Positions 9,549 to 18,200 of a stretch of 64,000 nt of DNA are shown in pieces. Both the position numbers and the translations under genes were made by a program. This DNA is from Nitrospira sp. SG-bin1. Its GTDB lineage: Bacteria > Nitrospirota > Nitrospiria > Nitrospirales > Nitrospiraceae. Where the stretch lies: contig LVWS01000026.1 in assembly GCA_002083365.1 (NCBI GenBank), positions 1 to 64,000 of the forward strand, given 5' to 3'. A model generated the notes under the pieces. It did not search any database and was not told the origin of the DNA. It was given only the letters and a program-made list of their open reading frames with translations. Positions within the stretch are counted from its first letter, which is position 1. The number at the start of each line of letters is the position of its first letter.

Positions 9549-9674
9549 TGGGGAATCAGACGGCTCAAATCCGCCCTGCGCGAGTATCTGAACGAGTCGC
9601 CCTCTGTGGCAGAGTTTCGTGCGGGTGATCGAGCCGAGGGAGGGGATGGCGTGACGGTGGTGAAGTTGCGGTGA
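9549..9674 (+). pseudogene. Second, partial copy of the mutS2 3' end
   Basis: Translated on the + strand this stretch reads RRLKSALREYLNESPSVAEF and continues to a TGA. It is clearly homologous to the last 40 residues of MutS2 (RLKSVLRDYLKDSPYVANF onward) and ends at the same stop position. Nothing of the upstream mutS2 gene is present, so it cannot work. Its base-level divergence from the resident tail indicates either an old duplication or a donor from a related genome. Confidence 0.85.
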
Positions 9675-10026
9675 AGGTCTGAAAAGGCCTCAGAATAATT
9701 ATCCTCTAACCTCTTATTATCGTAGTTCCTCCTCGTGCGCATCTCGTGAATCGTTTCCTGACGGTATGGTTTCCGATCACTTCAGTATCTGAATAGATAC
9801 GCCTTCATATCCAACAGTTTGGCGAGTCCCTCATTTTTTTTCGAATCACATGATCCATATACCTAACGAAGGTGATGGGGTTTCTATCCTCTTGAAGTCG
9901 GGGTTGATGTGGAATCGACCTTGCAGGTTATCAAGTGTCTCGTCTGTAGAAGTGAAAATCGACGTAGATGTGATGCAAAGCGATACGCAGGTGTTTTTCA
10001 ACGGTCATCTCGAATAGGAGGTCGTT
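9675..10026. other. Non-coding spacer, homologous to 7260-7605
   Basis: 352 bases with no supported gene. It occupies the same position relative to the mutS2 tail and micro-ORF as the 346-base spacer at 7260-7605. It shares scattered blocks with that spacer, so it is the middle part of repeat copy B. It is AT-richer than the flanking genes. Neither spacer shows a recognisable structured RNA by eye. Confidence 0.5.
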
Positions 10027-10194
10027 ATGTACAGGTTCAAATCAATTGAAGAGCAAAATCGAAGATCGTCCGATGCGAAACGCCTCAGAGAGCTGCAGTA
10101 TGAGAACGATTTCCTGAAACTTCTCTACACGGATCTGTTGGCGAAGACCGTGGTGTTGAAGGGTGGTCTCGCAAGAGGTTTGAAGGAATGCTAA
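10027..10194 (+). CDS. 55-residue coiled-coil micro-protein (IS3 OrfA-like), copy B
   Basis: ATG preceded by AGGAGG at ideal spacing, 55 codons ending Cys-stop. The core AKRLRELQYENDFLKLLYTD matches copy A at 7606-7773; the first 16 residues differ. The same IS3 OrfA zipper pattern is visible and no partner transposase frame follows. It belongs to the second repeat copy (mutS2 tail, spacer, micro-ORF). Function unknown; it may be a domesticated zipper fragment. Confidence 0.5.
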   Translation: MYRFKSIEEQNRRSSDAKRLRELQYENDFLKLLYTDLLAKTVVLKGGLARGLKEC

Positions 10195-10545
10195 GCGGGA
10201 AAAGTTCCGTGGTTGACCGCTTCGCGCTGATCGTTCAGTTCAGTGGAGCAGCTTGATGACCGGTGTGAAGGGCGAGTCGATGTTCCGAGTTACATATTGG
10301 TTTGGCTGAGAACGGCTGAACAAATATCGTGATCAGTCGCACATATAACAATGGAGGTTCGCTCGAACGTTATCTCGGTGTGACGACCGATGTCGTTTAA
10401 ATCACGACAGGCATCCATGCCGGATCGCTTCATTTGCAAGTGATTGATCCAGAGAGCATTCCTTGACAGAGGAAAAGCATTCTTGCTAGCTTTGCACCAC
10501 TAAAGAAAGCATCGAATCACCTCTCCCGACCAGGCTGTAGGTTCA
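10195..10545. other. Intergenic region upstream of glyQ
   Basis: 351 bases between micro-ORF copy B and glyQ. No coding frame, tRNA or convincing hairpin was recognised. It should hold the glyQS promoter, but no clear consensus pair was found. Confidence 0.4.
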
Positions 10546-11481
10546 GTGACATTCCAAGAACTTATCCTTGCCCTCCATCGATTCTGGGCCGATCACGGTT
10601 GTGTCGTCCATCAACCCTATGACATGGAAATGGGTGCGGGGACGTTTCATCCGGCCACCTTTTTGCGATCACTCGGACCGGAACCGTGGCGGGCGGCCTA
10701 TGCACAGCCCTGCCGTCGTCCGACGGACGGCCGCTATGGGGAAAATCCCAACCGCATGCAGCATTATTATCAGTATCAGGTTGTCCTAAAACCGGCGCCC
10801 GACAACATCCAGGAGCTGTATCTGGAGAGTCTGGCCCGGCTGGGAATCGATCCGAAGCAACACGACATCCGCTTCATCCAGGATGATTGGGAATCGCCGA
10901 CGTTGGGAGCGTGGGGGCTCGGCTGGGAAGTGCGGTTGGATGGGATGGAGATCACCCAATTCACCTACTTTCAAGAAATCGGCGGGATCGAGCTCAGCCC
11001 GATCACGGGTGAAATCACGTATGGGACCGAGCGGATCGCCATGTATTTGCAGCAGGTGAACAACGTATTTGATCTGGCCTGGACGGATTCGATCAAATAC
11101 GGTGACATTCATCATGAAACCGAGGTGCAGGGGTCGCGCTACAACTTCGAAGAGGGCGACGTGCCGATGCTGATGCAGATGTTTCAGTCGTATGAGGCGG
11201 AGTGCAAGCGGCTGCTGGTGCAGACCGACAAGCGGTTGACTCTGCCGGCCTACGACTACTGCATCAAGTCGTCCCATGCGTTCAACCTCCTGGATGCACG
11301 TGGTGCCATCAGTGTCGCGGAACGGACCGGCTACATCGCCAGAGTACGGGCGCTGGCCAGGCACTGTGCCGAGCGCTATATCGAAGAGCGGGCGGCGATG
11401 GGCCATCCGTTGTTGACTCGTGAGAGTAAAGCCGTGAAGTCCGTCAAAGCCCGCTCAAAAGCCGGAGCGGGTCGAACGTAG
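10546..11481 (+). CDS. glyQ: Glycine--tRNA ligase alpha subunit
   Basis: Alpha chain of the heterotetrameric bacterial glycyl-tRNA synthetase; it binds glycine and ATP and forms the adenylate. The 311-residue protein begins with the family segment FQELILALHRFWADHGC. It continues through HQPYDMEMGAGTFHP and YVQPCRRPTDGRYG-like motifs (here YAQPCRRPTDGRYGENPNR) typical of the class II core. Start is GTG at 10546. It is followed 6 bases later by glyS, the beta subunit, as an operon. Confidence 0.97.
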   Translation: MTFQELILALHRFWADHGCVVHQPYDMEMGAGTFHPATFLRSLGPEPWRAAYAQPCRRPTDGRYGENPNRMQHYYQYQVVLKPAPDNIQELYLESLARLGIDPKQHDIRFIQDDWESPTLGAWGLGWEVRLDGMEITQFTYFQEIGGIELSPITGEITYGTERIAMYLQQVNNVFDLAWTDSIKYGDIHHETEVQGSRYNFEEGDVPMLMQMFQSYEAECKRLLVQTDKRLTLPAYDYCIKSSHAFNLLDARGAISVAERTGYIARVRALARHCAERYIEERAAMGHPLLTRESKAVKSVKARSKAGAGRT

Positions 11482-11487
11482 TCTGTT

Positions 11488-13674
11488 ATGCCGACGAAAA
11501 AGAAAGCAGGACATCGGAGCGCGCCCAGGAAAGGCGGAGGGACATCCGCACCTTCCGTGGCTGAATTGCTGCTGGAGATCGGTGTGGAGGAACTGCCCTA
11601 TCAATTCATTGTCCCCGCGCTGGCGTCCCTCAAGGAATCAGTCGAACGTTCATTGAACGATCTGCGGCTCACTTTTCAATCTGTCCGCACCATGGGCACA
11701 CCGCGTCGACTCACGATCGTGGTGGATGGTCTGGCGACGAAGCAGACCTCCATGACGAAAGAGGCGATGGGACCCTCGAAGGCCGTCGCGTTCGACCAAA
11801 CCGGCCAGCCGACCAGGGCAGCCACAGGATTCGCCTCGGGTCAAGGTGTCGCCGTCCAGGATCTGCAGATACGCCGGACCCCGAAAGGCGAGTATTTGTT
11901 CGCGGTGAAGCGTGAAGAAGGCCGTCCGGTTGCGGCGGTGCTGACCGAAACGCTGCCGCAACTGGTGTCGGATCTTGCGTTTCCCAAGGCGATGAAATGG
12001 AATGAAACCGGTGTACGCTTCGCCCGTCCGGTCCGATGGATCGTGGCACTCTTAGGAGGCTCGGTGCTTCCTATCGAAGCGGCCGGGATCACGGCATCGA
12101 ATCGGACGAAGGGCCATCGGGTCTTGGGTGCAGGGAAATGGGTATCCGTTCGAGATGCCGCTTCCTACATTGGTGCATTGGAGCGTCAAGGCGTCATCGT
12201 CGATCCCCAGCGCCGCCGCAAACTGATTGAGGAACAGATCGCCGCCATTTGCCGCAAGACCGGCTTTCAATTGAACGAAGACGAAGCCTTGCTCGACCAG
12301 GCGGTGTACTCGACGGAGCATCCGGTCTCGGTCATCGGGTCATTCAAGGACGCTTATCTGGACGTGCCGGAGGAGATTCTCATCACCTCGATGAAGGAGC
12401 ACCAAGGATTTTTTTCGTTACGGCAAAAGAGCACCGGGAAACTGGCGGCGCATTTCATTGCCGTGGCCAACAATCCCGTCAAGAACATGACGCTCATTCG
12501 CGAAGGCAACGAGCGGGTATTGGCGGCGCGATTAGCAGATGCCAAATTCTTTTTCGACGAAGATCGAAAGGTGTCTCTTGAAGAGCGGACGAAAAAGTTG
12601 AGCGGGGTCACGTTCCATCACAAGCTCGGCACGATGGCGCAGAAGCAGGAGCGGGTCAAAAAACTAGCCGGCTTCATGGTCGGTCACCTATATTCCGAGC
12701 AAGATGAGCTTCGTCAGGTTTGCGATCGAGCGGCGTCGTTGTGCAAAGCCGATCTCGTGACCGGCATAGTGGGTGAGTTTCCGGAGTTGCAAGGCATCAT
12801 GGGTGGCGAGTATGCCCTGCACGATGGAGAATCTCCCGCGGTGGCTCAAGCCATTCGTGAGCAGTATCTTCCCAAGGCGATCGAAGGGGAGTTGCCCAAG
12901 ACATTGTCGGGACAGTTTCTTTCTCTGGCCGATCGACTGGACTCCATTGCCGCGTTTTTCCATGTCGGGATCGTGCCCACCGGTTCGGAAGATCCCTTTG
13001 CACTCCGGCGGCACGCGACAGCGATTGTGCGGATTATTCTCGAAGGTAATCTCCGTACGGATGTGGCGAGATACATTCATCACGCGCGAAGTCTCGTTTC
13101 AGATGACGGTTTCAAAGGACTTCAGGATTCAGAGCGGCACGGCGTCAGTCGGATCACGGACTTTATCTTGGAGCGGGTTCGGCATTACAGCCGAGTGGTA
13201 CACCTCTTGAGAGATGACGTCATTGATGCGGTTCTCCAGCCCGTTCGTGACAAACCGCTGGACCTCGTCGATCTGGTGCAGAAGATGAAGGCGCTCGAAG
13301 CCGTGACGAGCAAACCGGAGTTCGATCCCTTGATCGTCGGTTTCAAGCGGGCTCACCGCCTGGTAGAAAAAGAACAGTGGGAACACCTGCCGGTTGATCC
13401 GGCGAAATTTCAGGATGCCTCAGAATCGGCGCTTTACAATGTACTCAACGTAGACGGAGAGAAGATGGGATTGGACCTGACGGCCGGCGACTATCATGAG
13501 GCATTGAATGTCTTGGTAGGGCTTAGGCCCAGTATTGATGCATTTTTTGAAGCCGTGATGGTCAACGCAGAAGATAAGGCGATCCGCGGCAATCGGCTGT
13601 CGCTGCTCAAAAAGGTCGATGATCTGTTCATGTCATTCGCGGACTTTTCCCGGATTGTGGTACAAGGGCGGTAG
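11488..13674 (+). CDS. glyS: Glycine--tRNA ligase beta subunit
   Basis: Beta chain of the alpha2-beta2 glycyl-tRNA synthetase, needed for tRNA recognition. The 728-residue protein has a Lys/Arg-rich start of about 25 residues, then the family opening LLLEIGVEELPYQFI. The MGTPRRL and KAMKWNETGVRFARPVRW segments follow, with the HD-like region and C-terminal anticodon-binding part. Length is normal (about 690-730). It follows glyQ by 6 bases. Confidence 0.96.
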   Translation: MPTKKKAGHRSAPRKGGGTSAPSVAELLLEIGVEELPYQFIVPALASLKESVERSLNDLRLTFQSVRTMGTPRRLTIVVDGLATKQTSMTKEAMGPSKAVAFDQTGQPTRAATGFASGQGVAVQDLQIRRTPKGEYLFAVKREEGRPVAAVLTETLPQLVSDLAFPKAMKWNETGVRFARPVRWIVALLGGSVLPIEAAGITASNRTKGHRVLGAGKWVSVRDAASYIGALERQGVIVDPQRRRKLIEEQIAAICRKTGFQLNEDEALLDQAVYSTEHPVSVIGSFKDAYLDVPEEILITSMKEHQGFFSLRQKSTGKLAAHFIAVANNPVKNMTLIREGNERVLAARLADAKFFFDEDRKVSLEERTKKLSGVTFHHKLGTMAQKQERVKKLAGFMVGHLYSEQDELRQVCDRAASLCKADLVTGIVGEFPELQGIMGGEYALHDGESPAVAQAIREQYLPKAIEGELPKTLSGQFLSLADRLDSIAAFFHVGIVPTGSEDPFALRRHATAIVRIILEGNLRTDVARYIHHARSLVSDDGFKGLQDSERHGVSRITDFILERVRHYSRVVHLLRDDVIDAVLQPVRDKPLDLVDLVQKMKALEAVTSKPEFDPLIVGFKRAHRLVEKEQWEHLPVDPAKFQDASESALYNVLNVDGEKMGLDLTAGDYHEALNVLVGLRPSIDAFFEAVMVNAEDKAIRGNRLSLLKKVDDLFMSFADFSRIVVQGR

Positions 13675-13732
13675 GTTGAATCGGGCGGACAACGGACTGC
13701 TCTAGAGCGGATCGGACACAACGGGAGTGGTC

Positions 13733-14224
13733 ATGGATCAGCCGATGACGGACGAATCCCGTCGGGCGGACAAGATCCGACGATTTTCTCTTGTGGTCTC
13801 GCTGATCCTGGTGGTGCTGTGCAATGCCATTCTTCTCGGCGGGCTTGCGCTCAGCGGCATCAATCTGGATGACTTGGTCAAGACGCCCGATTTTTTCAAT
13901 GCCAAGCAGGATGTGTGTCTTCGTCTCACGTGGCAGTCGGTGCCGGGAACCAATGAACCGGTTCGGCTCTGTTCCGAATGGCTTAACCTCTCCGACCCGA
14001 GCGGAACACCCCATTATCTCCAGCCCGACATGAAGCTCAAGAAAGGGCTTGACGGCCAGTACTACGTCGATCAAGGTATTCGGGCTGACTATCGGTTGTT
14101 GATGCTGATGCTGTTTGTCGCTGCTATTATCATCGGTGGCGTACGAGCGAAATGGTTCTTGGTGAACCGCTATCGGCTCCGTCTGGAATCGGCGGACGGT
14201 CGTCGCGCGTCGCCCGCTCATTGA
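13733..14224 (+). CDS. Two-helix membrane protein of unknown function
   Basis: 163 residues with an N-terminal charged stretch, a hydrophobic helix at about 20-43 and a second at about 120-141. About 75 residues lie between them and probably face the periplasm; this loop has two cysteines (in DVCLRL and RLCSEW). The start ATG at 13733 has GGGAG a few bases upstream; a GTG at 13727 is possible. The gene sits between glyS and ppdK on the same strand, 29 bases ahead of the ppdK start. No family recognised. Confidence 0.7.
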   Translation: MDQPMTDESRRADKIRRFSLVVSLILVVLCNAILLGGLALSGINLDDLVKTPDFFNAKQDVCLRLTWQSVPGTNEPVRLCSEWLNLSDPSGTPHYLQPDMKLKKGLDGQYYVDQGIRADYRLLMLMLFVAAIIIGGVRAKWFLVNRYRLRLESADGRRASPAH

Positions 14225-14253
14225 TACGCACACTTCCTGGAAGGAGAAGTCAC

Positions 14254-17085
14254 GTGGCAAAGAAATACGTCTACTATTTCGGCGACGGCAAAGCCGAGGG
14301 CACCTCGAACATGAAGGAGCTGCTCGGTGGAAAGGGTGCGGGATTGGCCGAGATGACGAATCTCGGTATCTCCGTCCCGCCCGGTTTCACGATCACGACG
14401 GAAGCCTGTATCGAATACTATAAGTACGGTAAGAAATATCCACCAGGGATGTGGGAGGCGACGTTGGCCGCCCTGAAGCGTGTGGAGCGATCGATGGGCA
14501 TGGGATTCGGCAATCCCGAAAAGCCGTTGCTAGTGTCCGTGCGATCCGGTGCCCGGGCCTCGATGCCGGGCATGATGGACACGGTGCTCAATGTGGGCCT
14601 TACGCTGAAGACGGTGGAAGGGCTTGCCGCCAAGACGAAGAACGAGCGGTTCGCCCAAGACAGCTATCGTCGCTTCGTCACGATGTTCGGCAATATCGTG
14701 ATGGGGGTGCCCCGCGAACATTTTGAAGCGATTCTGAACCATAAGAAAGAAGAAATGGGCGTGACCCACGAGACGCAATTGGACGCGCGGGGCTTGCGGG
14801 ATCTCGTTGGGCGATTCAAGTCGTTGGTGAAGGAAGAAACCGGGAAGGAGTTTCCGGATGATCCGATCGAACAGCTCCGGATGGCGATCAATGCCGTCTT
14901 CTCGTCGTGGAATGGTGCACGCGCCATTACCTATCGGCGGTTGAACGGGATTCCGGACCATTGGGGTACCGCCGTCAACGTGGTCGCGATGGTGTTTGGC
15001 AACATGGGCGATACCAGCGGGACCGGTGTGGCATTCACCCGCGATCCGAACACCGGTGAACATAAATTCTTCGGCGAATGCCTGATGAATGCGCAGGGCG
15101 AAGACGTCGTGGCCGGCATCAGAACGCCGCTGCCGGTCAGCGCGCTCGCTAAAAATGTTCCGGCTGCCTACAAGGACCTCGAACACACCTATAAGAAACT
15201 GGAAAAGCATTACCGAGACATGCTCGACCTGGAATTCACAATCCAGGAGGGCAAGCTCTACATGCTGCAGACGCGTGTCGGAAAGCGGACCGGGATCTCG
15301 GCGGTGCGTATCGCCGTCGACATGGTGAAGGAAGGATTGATTACCAAGCGTGAAGCGGTGCAGCGGGTCGGCCCCGATCAATTAGCGCAATACCTCTATC
15401 CAATTTTTGACTCGAAAGTAGAATCCAGCTCGATCCCATTGGGTAAGGGGTTGCCGGCCGGTCCCGGTGCGGCGGCGGGGAAGATCGCGCTGACCCCTGA
15501 CCGCGCAGTCGAGATGAAGGCGGCCGGTCAACGGGTCGTGCTCGTTCGAGAGGAAACCAGCCCGGACGACATTCACGGCATGAACGCGGCGACCGGATTC
15601 CTGACCGCGCGCGGCGGGATGACGTCGCATGCGGCGGTGGTGGCGCGGCAGATGGGCAAAGTGTGCGTGGCCGGCTGTGAAGCGGTCCAGGTGGTCGATG
15701 TCCAATCGGTGCGGATCGGGTCGAAGGTGTTCCACGAAGGGGATTATATCTCCGTCAACGGGTCGACCGGGAATGTCTACGACGGCGACGTCCCGGTGGT
15801 GGAGTCGGAAATCATTCAAGTGGTGCAAGGGAAGCTGGATGCCAAAAAGTCGCCGAAGTACCAGCTGTTCGCCACGTTGCTCTCGTGGGCCGACGACCAA
15901 CGCCGGTTGCGCGTTCGGGCCAACGCCGACGTGCCCGACCAGGCCAGGATCGCGAGAGGCTTCGGAGCGGAAGGCATCGGATTGTGCCGGACCGAACACA
16001 TGTTCTTCGCAGAAGACCGTATTTCGATCATGCAAAAGATGATCTTGGCACGGACCAAGGAAGAACGTGAAAAATTTCTTGATCAACTGTTGCCGTTGCA
16101 AAAACAAGATTTTATCGGGCTCTATCGGGAGATGGAGGGTTTCCCGGTCACAATCCGTTTGCTCGATCCGCCGCTCCACGAGTTTTTGCCGAAGCGCGAG
16201 GAACTCATGGTTGAGATCGCGCAACTTGAGTTGACGGGGAATGACGGGTCCAAGCTCGAGGAGAAACGCCGATTGCTGACCCGAGTGGAGGAACTCCATG
16301 AATTCAACCCCATGCTCGGTCTGCGGGGATGTCGGCTGGGAATCACGATGCCGGAAATCACCCGCATGCAGGCGAGGGGGATCATGGAAGCGGCCTGCGA
16401 GTTGGCGAAGGAAGGCAAGAAGATCGTGCCGGAGATCATGATTCCCCTCGTGGGCATGGTCTCCGAAATGAAATCCCAGAAAGATTTGGTGAGAGAGGTC
16501 GCACAGGAGACGATGAAACGGTACGGCGTGAAATTGAATTACTTGGTCGGCACGATGATCGAGTTGCCGCGCGCGGCAGTGACGGCCGATCGGATCGCGC
16601 GGGAGGCGGAATTCTTCTCGTTTGGGACGAACGACCTGACGCAGACGACGTTTGGCTTCTCGCGCGACGATGCGGCCAAGTTCATCGATTTCTATAGGGC
16701 CGAGAAGATCATGGATTCGGATCCCTTCGCCGTGCTCGACCGCGAAGGCGTCGGTTCACTGATGAAACAGGCGATCGAAGGCGGGCGCAAGACGAGGGCC
16801 GGCATCAAGTTGGGCATCTGCGGTGAACATGGCGGCGATCCCAGCTCCGTCGAGTTTTGCCATCGGCTCGGGTTGGACTATGTGAGTTGTTCGCCGTTCC
16901 GAGTGGCCATTGCGCGGCTGGCGGCGGCACAGGCTGCGATCGCCGAAGCGGACGCCAAGCCGTCAGCATCCAAGAAAACCGCGATGGCGCGCGCCAAGAC
17001 GGTGAAGTCCGCGGAGGTGTCAAAGTCTTCGAGGCGGGCCAAGCCGGCGCTCAAGACGCCTTCAGGCAGCCGCAAGAAACGGTGA
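14254..17085 (+). CDS. ppdK: Pyruvate, phosphate dikinase
   Basis: Interconverts pyruvate + ATP + Pi and phosphoenolpyruvate + AMP + PPi. The 943-residue protein has the N-terminal nucleotide-binding domain (GGKGAGLAEMT, SVRSGARASMPGMMDT), the swivelling phosphohistidine domain with H459 in GGMTSHAAVVAR, and the C-terminal PEP/pyruvate barrel with catalytic C856 in GICGEHGGDP. The GTG at 14254 has AAGGAG upstream and starts at the family N-terminus. The C-terminus carries an unusual tail of about 45 residues rich in Lys, Ala and Ser. Its stop overlaps the ribD start. Confidence 0.96.
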   Translation: MAKKYVYYFGDGKAEGTSNMKELLGGKGAGLAEMTNLGISVPPGFTITTEACIEYYKYGKKYPPGMWEATLAALKRVERSMGMGFGNPEKPLLVSVRSGARASMPGMMDTVLNVGLTLKTVEGLAAKTKNERFAQDSYRRFVTMFGNIVMGVPREHFEAILNHKKEEMGVTHETQLDARGLRDLVGRFKSLVKEETGKEFPDDPIEQLRMAINAVFSSWNGARAITYRRLNGIPDHWGTAVNVVAMVFGNMGDTSGTGVAFTRDPNTGEHKFFGECLMNAQGEDVVAGIRTPLPVSALAKNVPAAYKDLEHTYKKLEKHYRDMLDLEFTIQEGKLYMLQTRVGKRTGISAVRIAVDMVKEGLITKREAVQRVGPDQLAQYLYPIFDSKVESSSIPLGKGLPAGPGAAAGKIALTPDRAVEMKAAGQRVVLVREETSPDDIHGMNAATGFLTARGGMTSHAAVVARQMGKVCVAGCEAVQVVDVQSVRIGSKVFHEGDYISVNGSTGNVYDGDVPVVESEIIQVVQGKLDAKKSPKYQLFATLLSWADDQRRLRVRANADVPDQARIARGFGAEGIGLCRTEHMFFAEDRISIMQKMILARTKEEREKFLDQLLPLQKQDFIGLYREMEGFPVTIRLLDPPLHEFLPKREELMVEIAQLELTGNDGSKLEEKRRLLTRVEELHEFNPMLGLRGCRLGITMPEITRMQARGIMEAACELAKEGKKIVPEIMIPLVGMVSEMKSQKDLVREVAQETMKRYGVKLNYLVGTMIELPRAAVTADRIAREAEFFSFGTNDLTQTTFGFSRDDAAKFIDFYRAEKIMDSDPFAVLDREGVGSLMKQAIEGGRKTRAGIKLGICGEHGGDPSSVEFCHRLGLDYVSCSPFRVAIARLAAAQAAIAEADAKPSASKKTAMARAKTVKSAEVSKSSRRAKPALKTPSGSRKKR

Positions 17086-18200
17086 CGGACCGCACACGAG
17101 ATCTCCACTATATGACCCTGGCGCTTCGTCTCGCCGAGAAGGGCCAGGGAACGACCAGTCCGAATCCGATGGTTGGAGCCGTCGTGGTTCGCCAAGACAA
17201 GATCGTCGGACGGGGTTTTCACCTCCGACCCGGGACTCCTCACGCAGAAATTCCCGCGCTCCGGCAGGCAGGGAAGCAGACTCAAGGCGCCACATTGTAC
17301 GTGACCCTTGAGCCCTGCTGCCATCTCAAGAAACGAACCCCTCCTTGTGTCCCGGAGATCCTCCGCGCTCGTGTCCGCCGTGTGGTGATTGCGATGCAGG
17401 ATCCGAATCCATCCGTAAGGGGAAAAGGAATTGCAGCGCTTCGGCGGGCCGGACTCTCGGTCACGGTCGGAGTGGCCCGCTCGAAGGCGGAGGAATTGAA
17501 CAAGGCCTATTGTCATTGGATACAAACAGGTCGTCCTTATGTGACGCTCAAGGCGGGCATGACGCTTGATGGCAAGGTGGCCACGGCCTCTGGTGAATCT
17601 CGGTGGATTACCGGGGAGTTGTCCAGGAGAGAAGTCCATCAGCTCCGCGGTAGTATGGATGCGGTTCTAGTCGGAGTCGGCACAGTGTTGATCGACGATC
17701 CTGCGCTGACCGCGAGAACCGGAACAGGATTGGATAAATTGGCGTCACGGCAGCCTCTTCGCATCGTAGTCGATAGCCTCCTGCGCACTCCTTTGAAGGC
17801 ACATATTCTGACACAACAGGACAAGGCTAAAACGATTATCGCCACCACTCCCGCGGCTCCTGCGGTGCGGCGATCGCAGTTTCAGAAAAAGGTTATCGAA
17901 TTACTCACGCTTCCTGTAGATCGGCGTCGTGTCTCGTTGTCCGCATTGCTTCAAGAACTCGGTCGGCGCGGTATCACGTCTCTCCTCCTGGAGGGGGGGA
18001 GTGAGATCAATGCGGCGATGCTGAAGGCCAAACTGGTCGATCACATTCGTCTCTACGTGGCGCCGCTGCTGCTTGGCGGGCAGAATGCCAAGGGTGTGAT
18101 CGGAGGAGAAAGTCCGGCACGGCTTGGCGGTGCGATCGCGTTACGGCATGTGATAACCAGGTTCGTCGGCAATGATGTGGTGGTGGAAGGAGATCTGTGA
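17082..18200 (+). CDS. ribD: Bifunctional diaminohydroxyphosphoribosylaminopyrimidine deaminase/reductase
   Basis: Carries out the second and third steps of riboflavin synthesis from GTP. The 372-residue protein has an N-terminal zinc cytidine-deaminase-type domain (PHAEIPAL and PCCHLKKRTPPC hold the His/Glu and Cys ligands). A C-terminal reductase domain follows (KAGMTLDGKVATASGES, DAVLVGVGTVLIDDP, LLLEGGSEIN). GTG at 17082 overlaps the ppdK stop (GTGA), so translation is probably coupled. Three other genes lie between it and ribE. Confidence 0.95.
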   Translation: MTDRTRDLHYMTLALRLAEKGQGTTSPNPMVGAVVVRQDKIVGRGFHLRPGTPHAEIPALRQAGKQTQGATLYVTLEPCCHLKKRTPPCVPEILRARVRRVVIAMQDPNPSVRGKGIAALRRAGLSVTVGVARSKAEELNKAYCHWIQTGRPYVTLKAGMTLDGKVATASGESRWITGELSRREVHQLRGSMDAVLVGVGTVLIDDPALTARTGTGLDKLASRQPLRIVVDSLLRTPLKAHILTQQDKAKTIIATTPAAPAVRRSQFQKKVIELLTLPVDRRRVSLSALLQELGRRGITSLLLEGGSEINAAMLKAKLVDHIRLYVAPLLLGGQNAKGVIGGESPARLGGAIALRHVITRFVGNDVVVEGDL

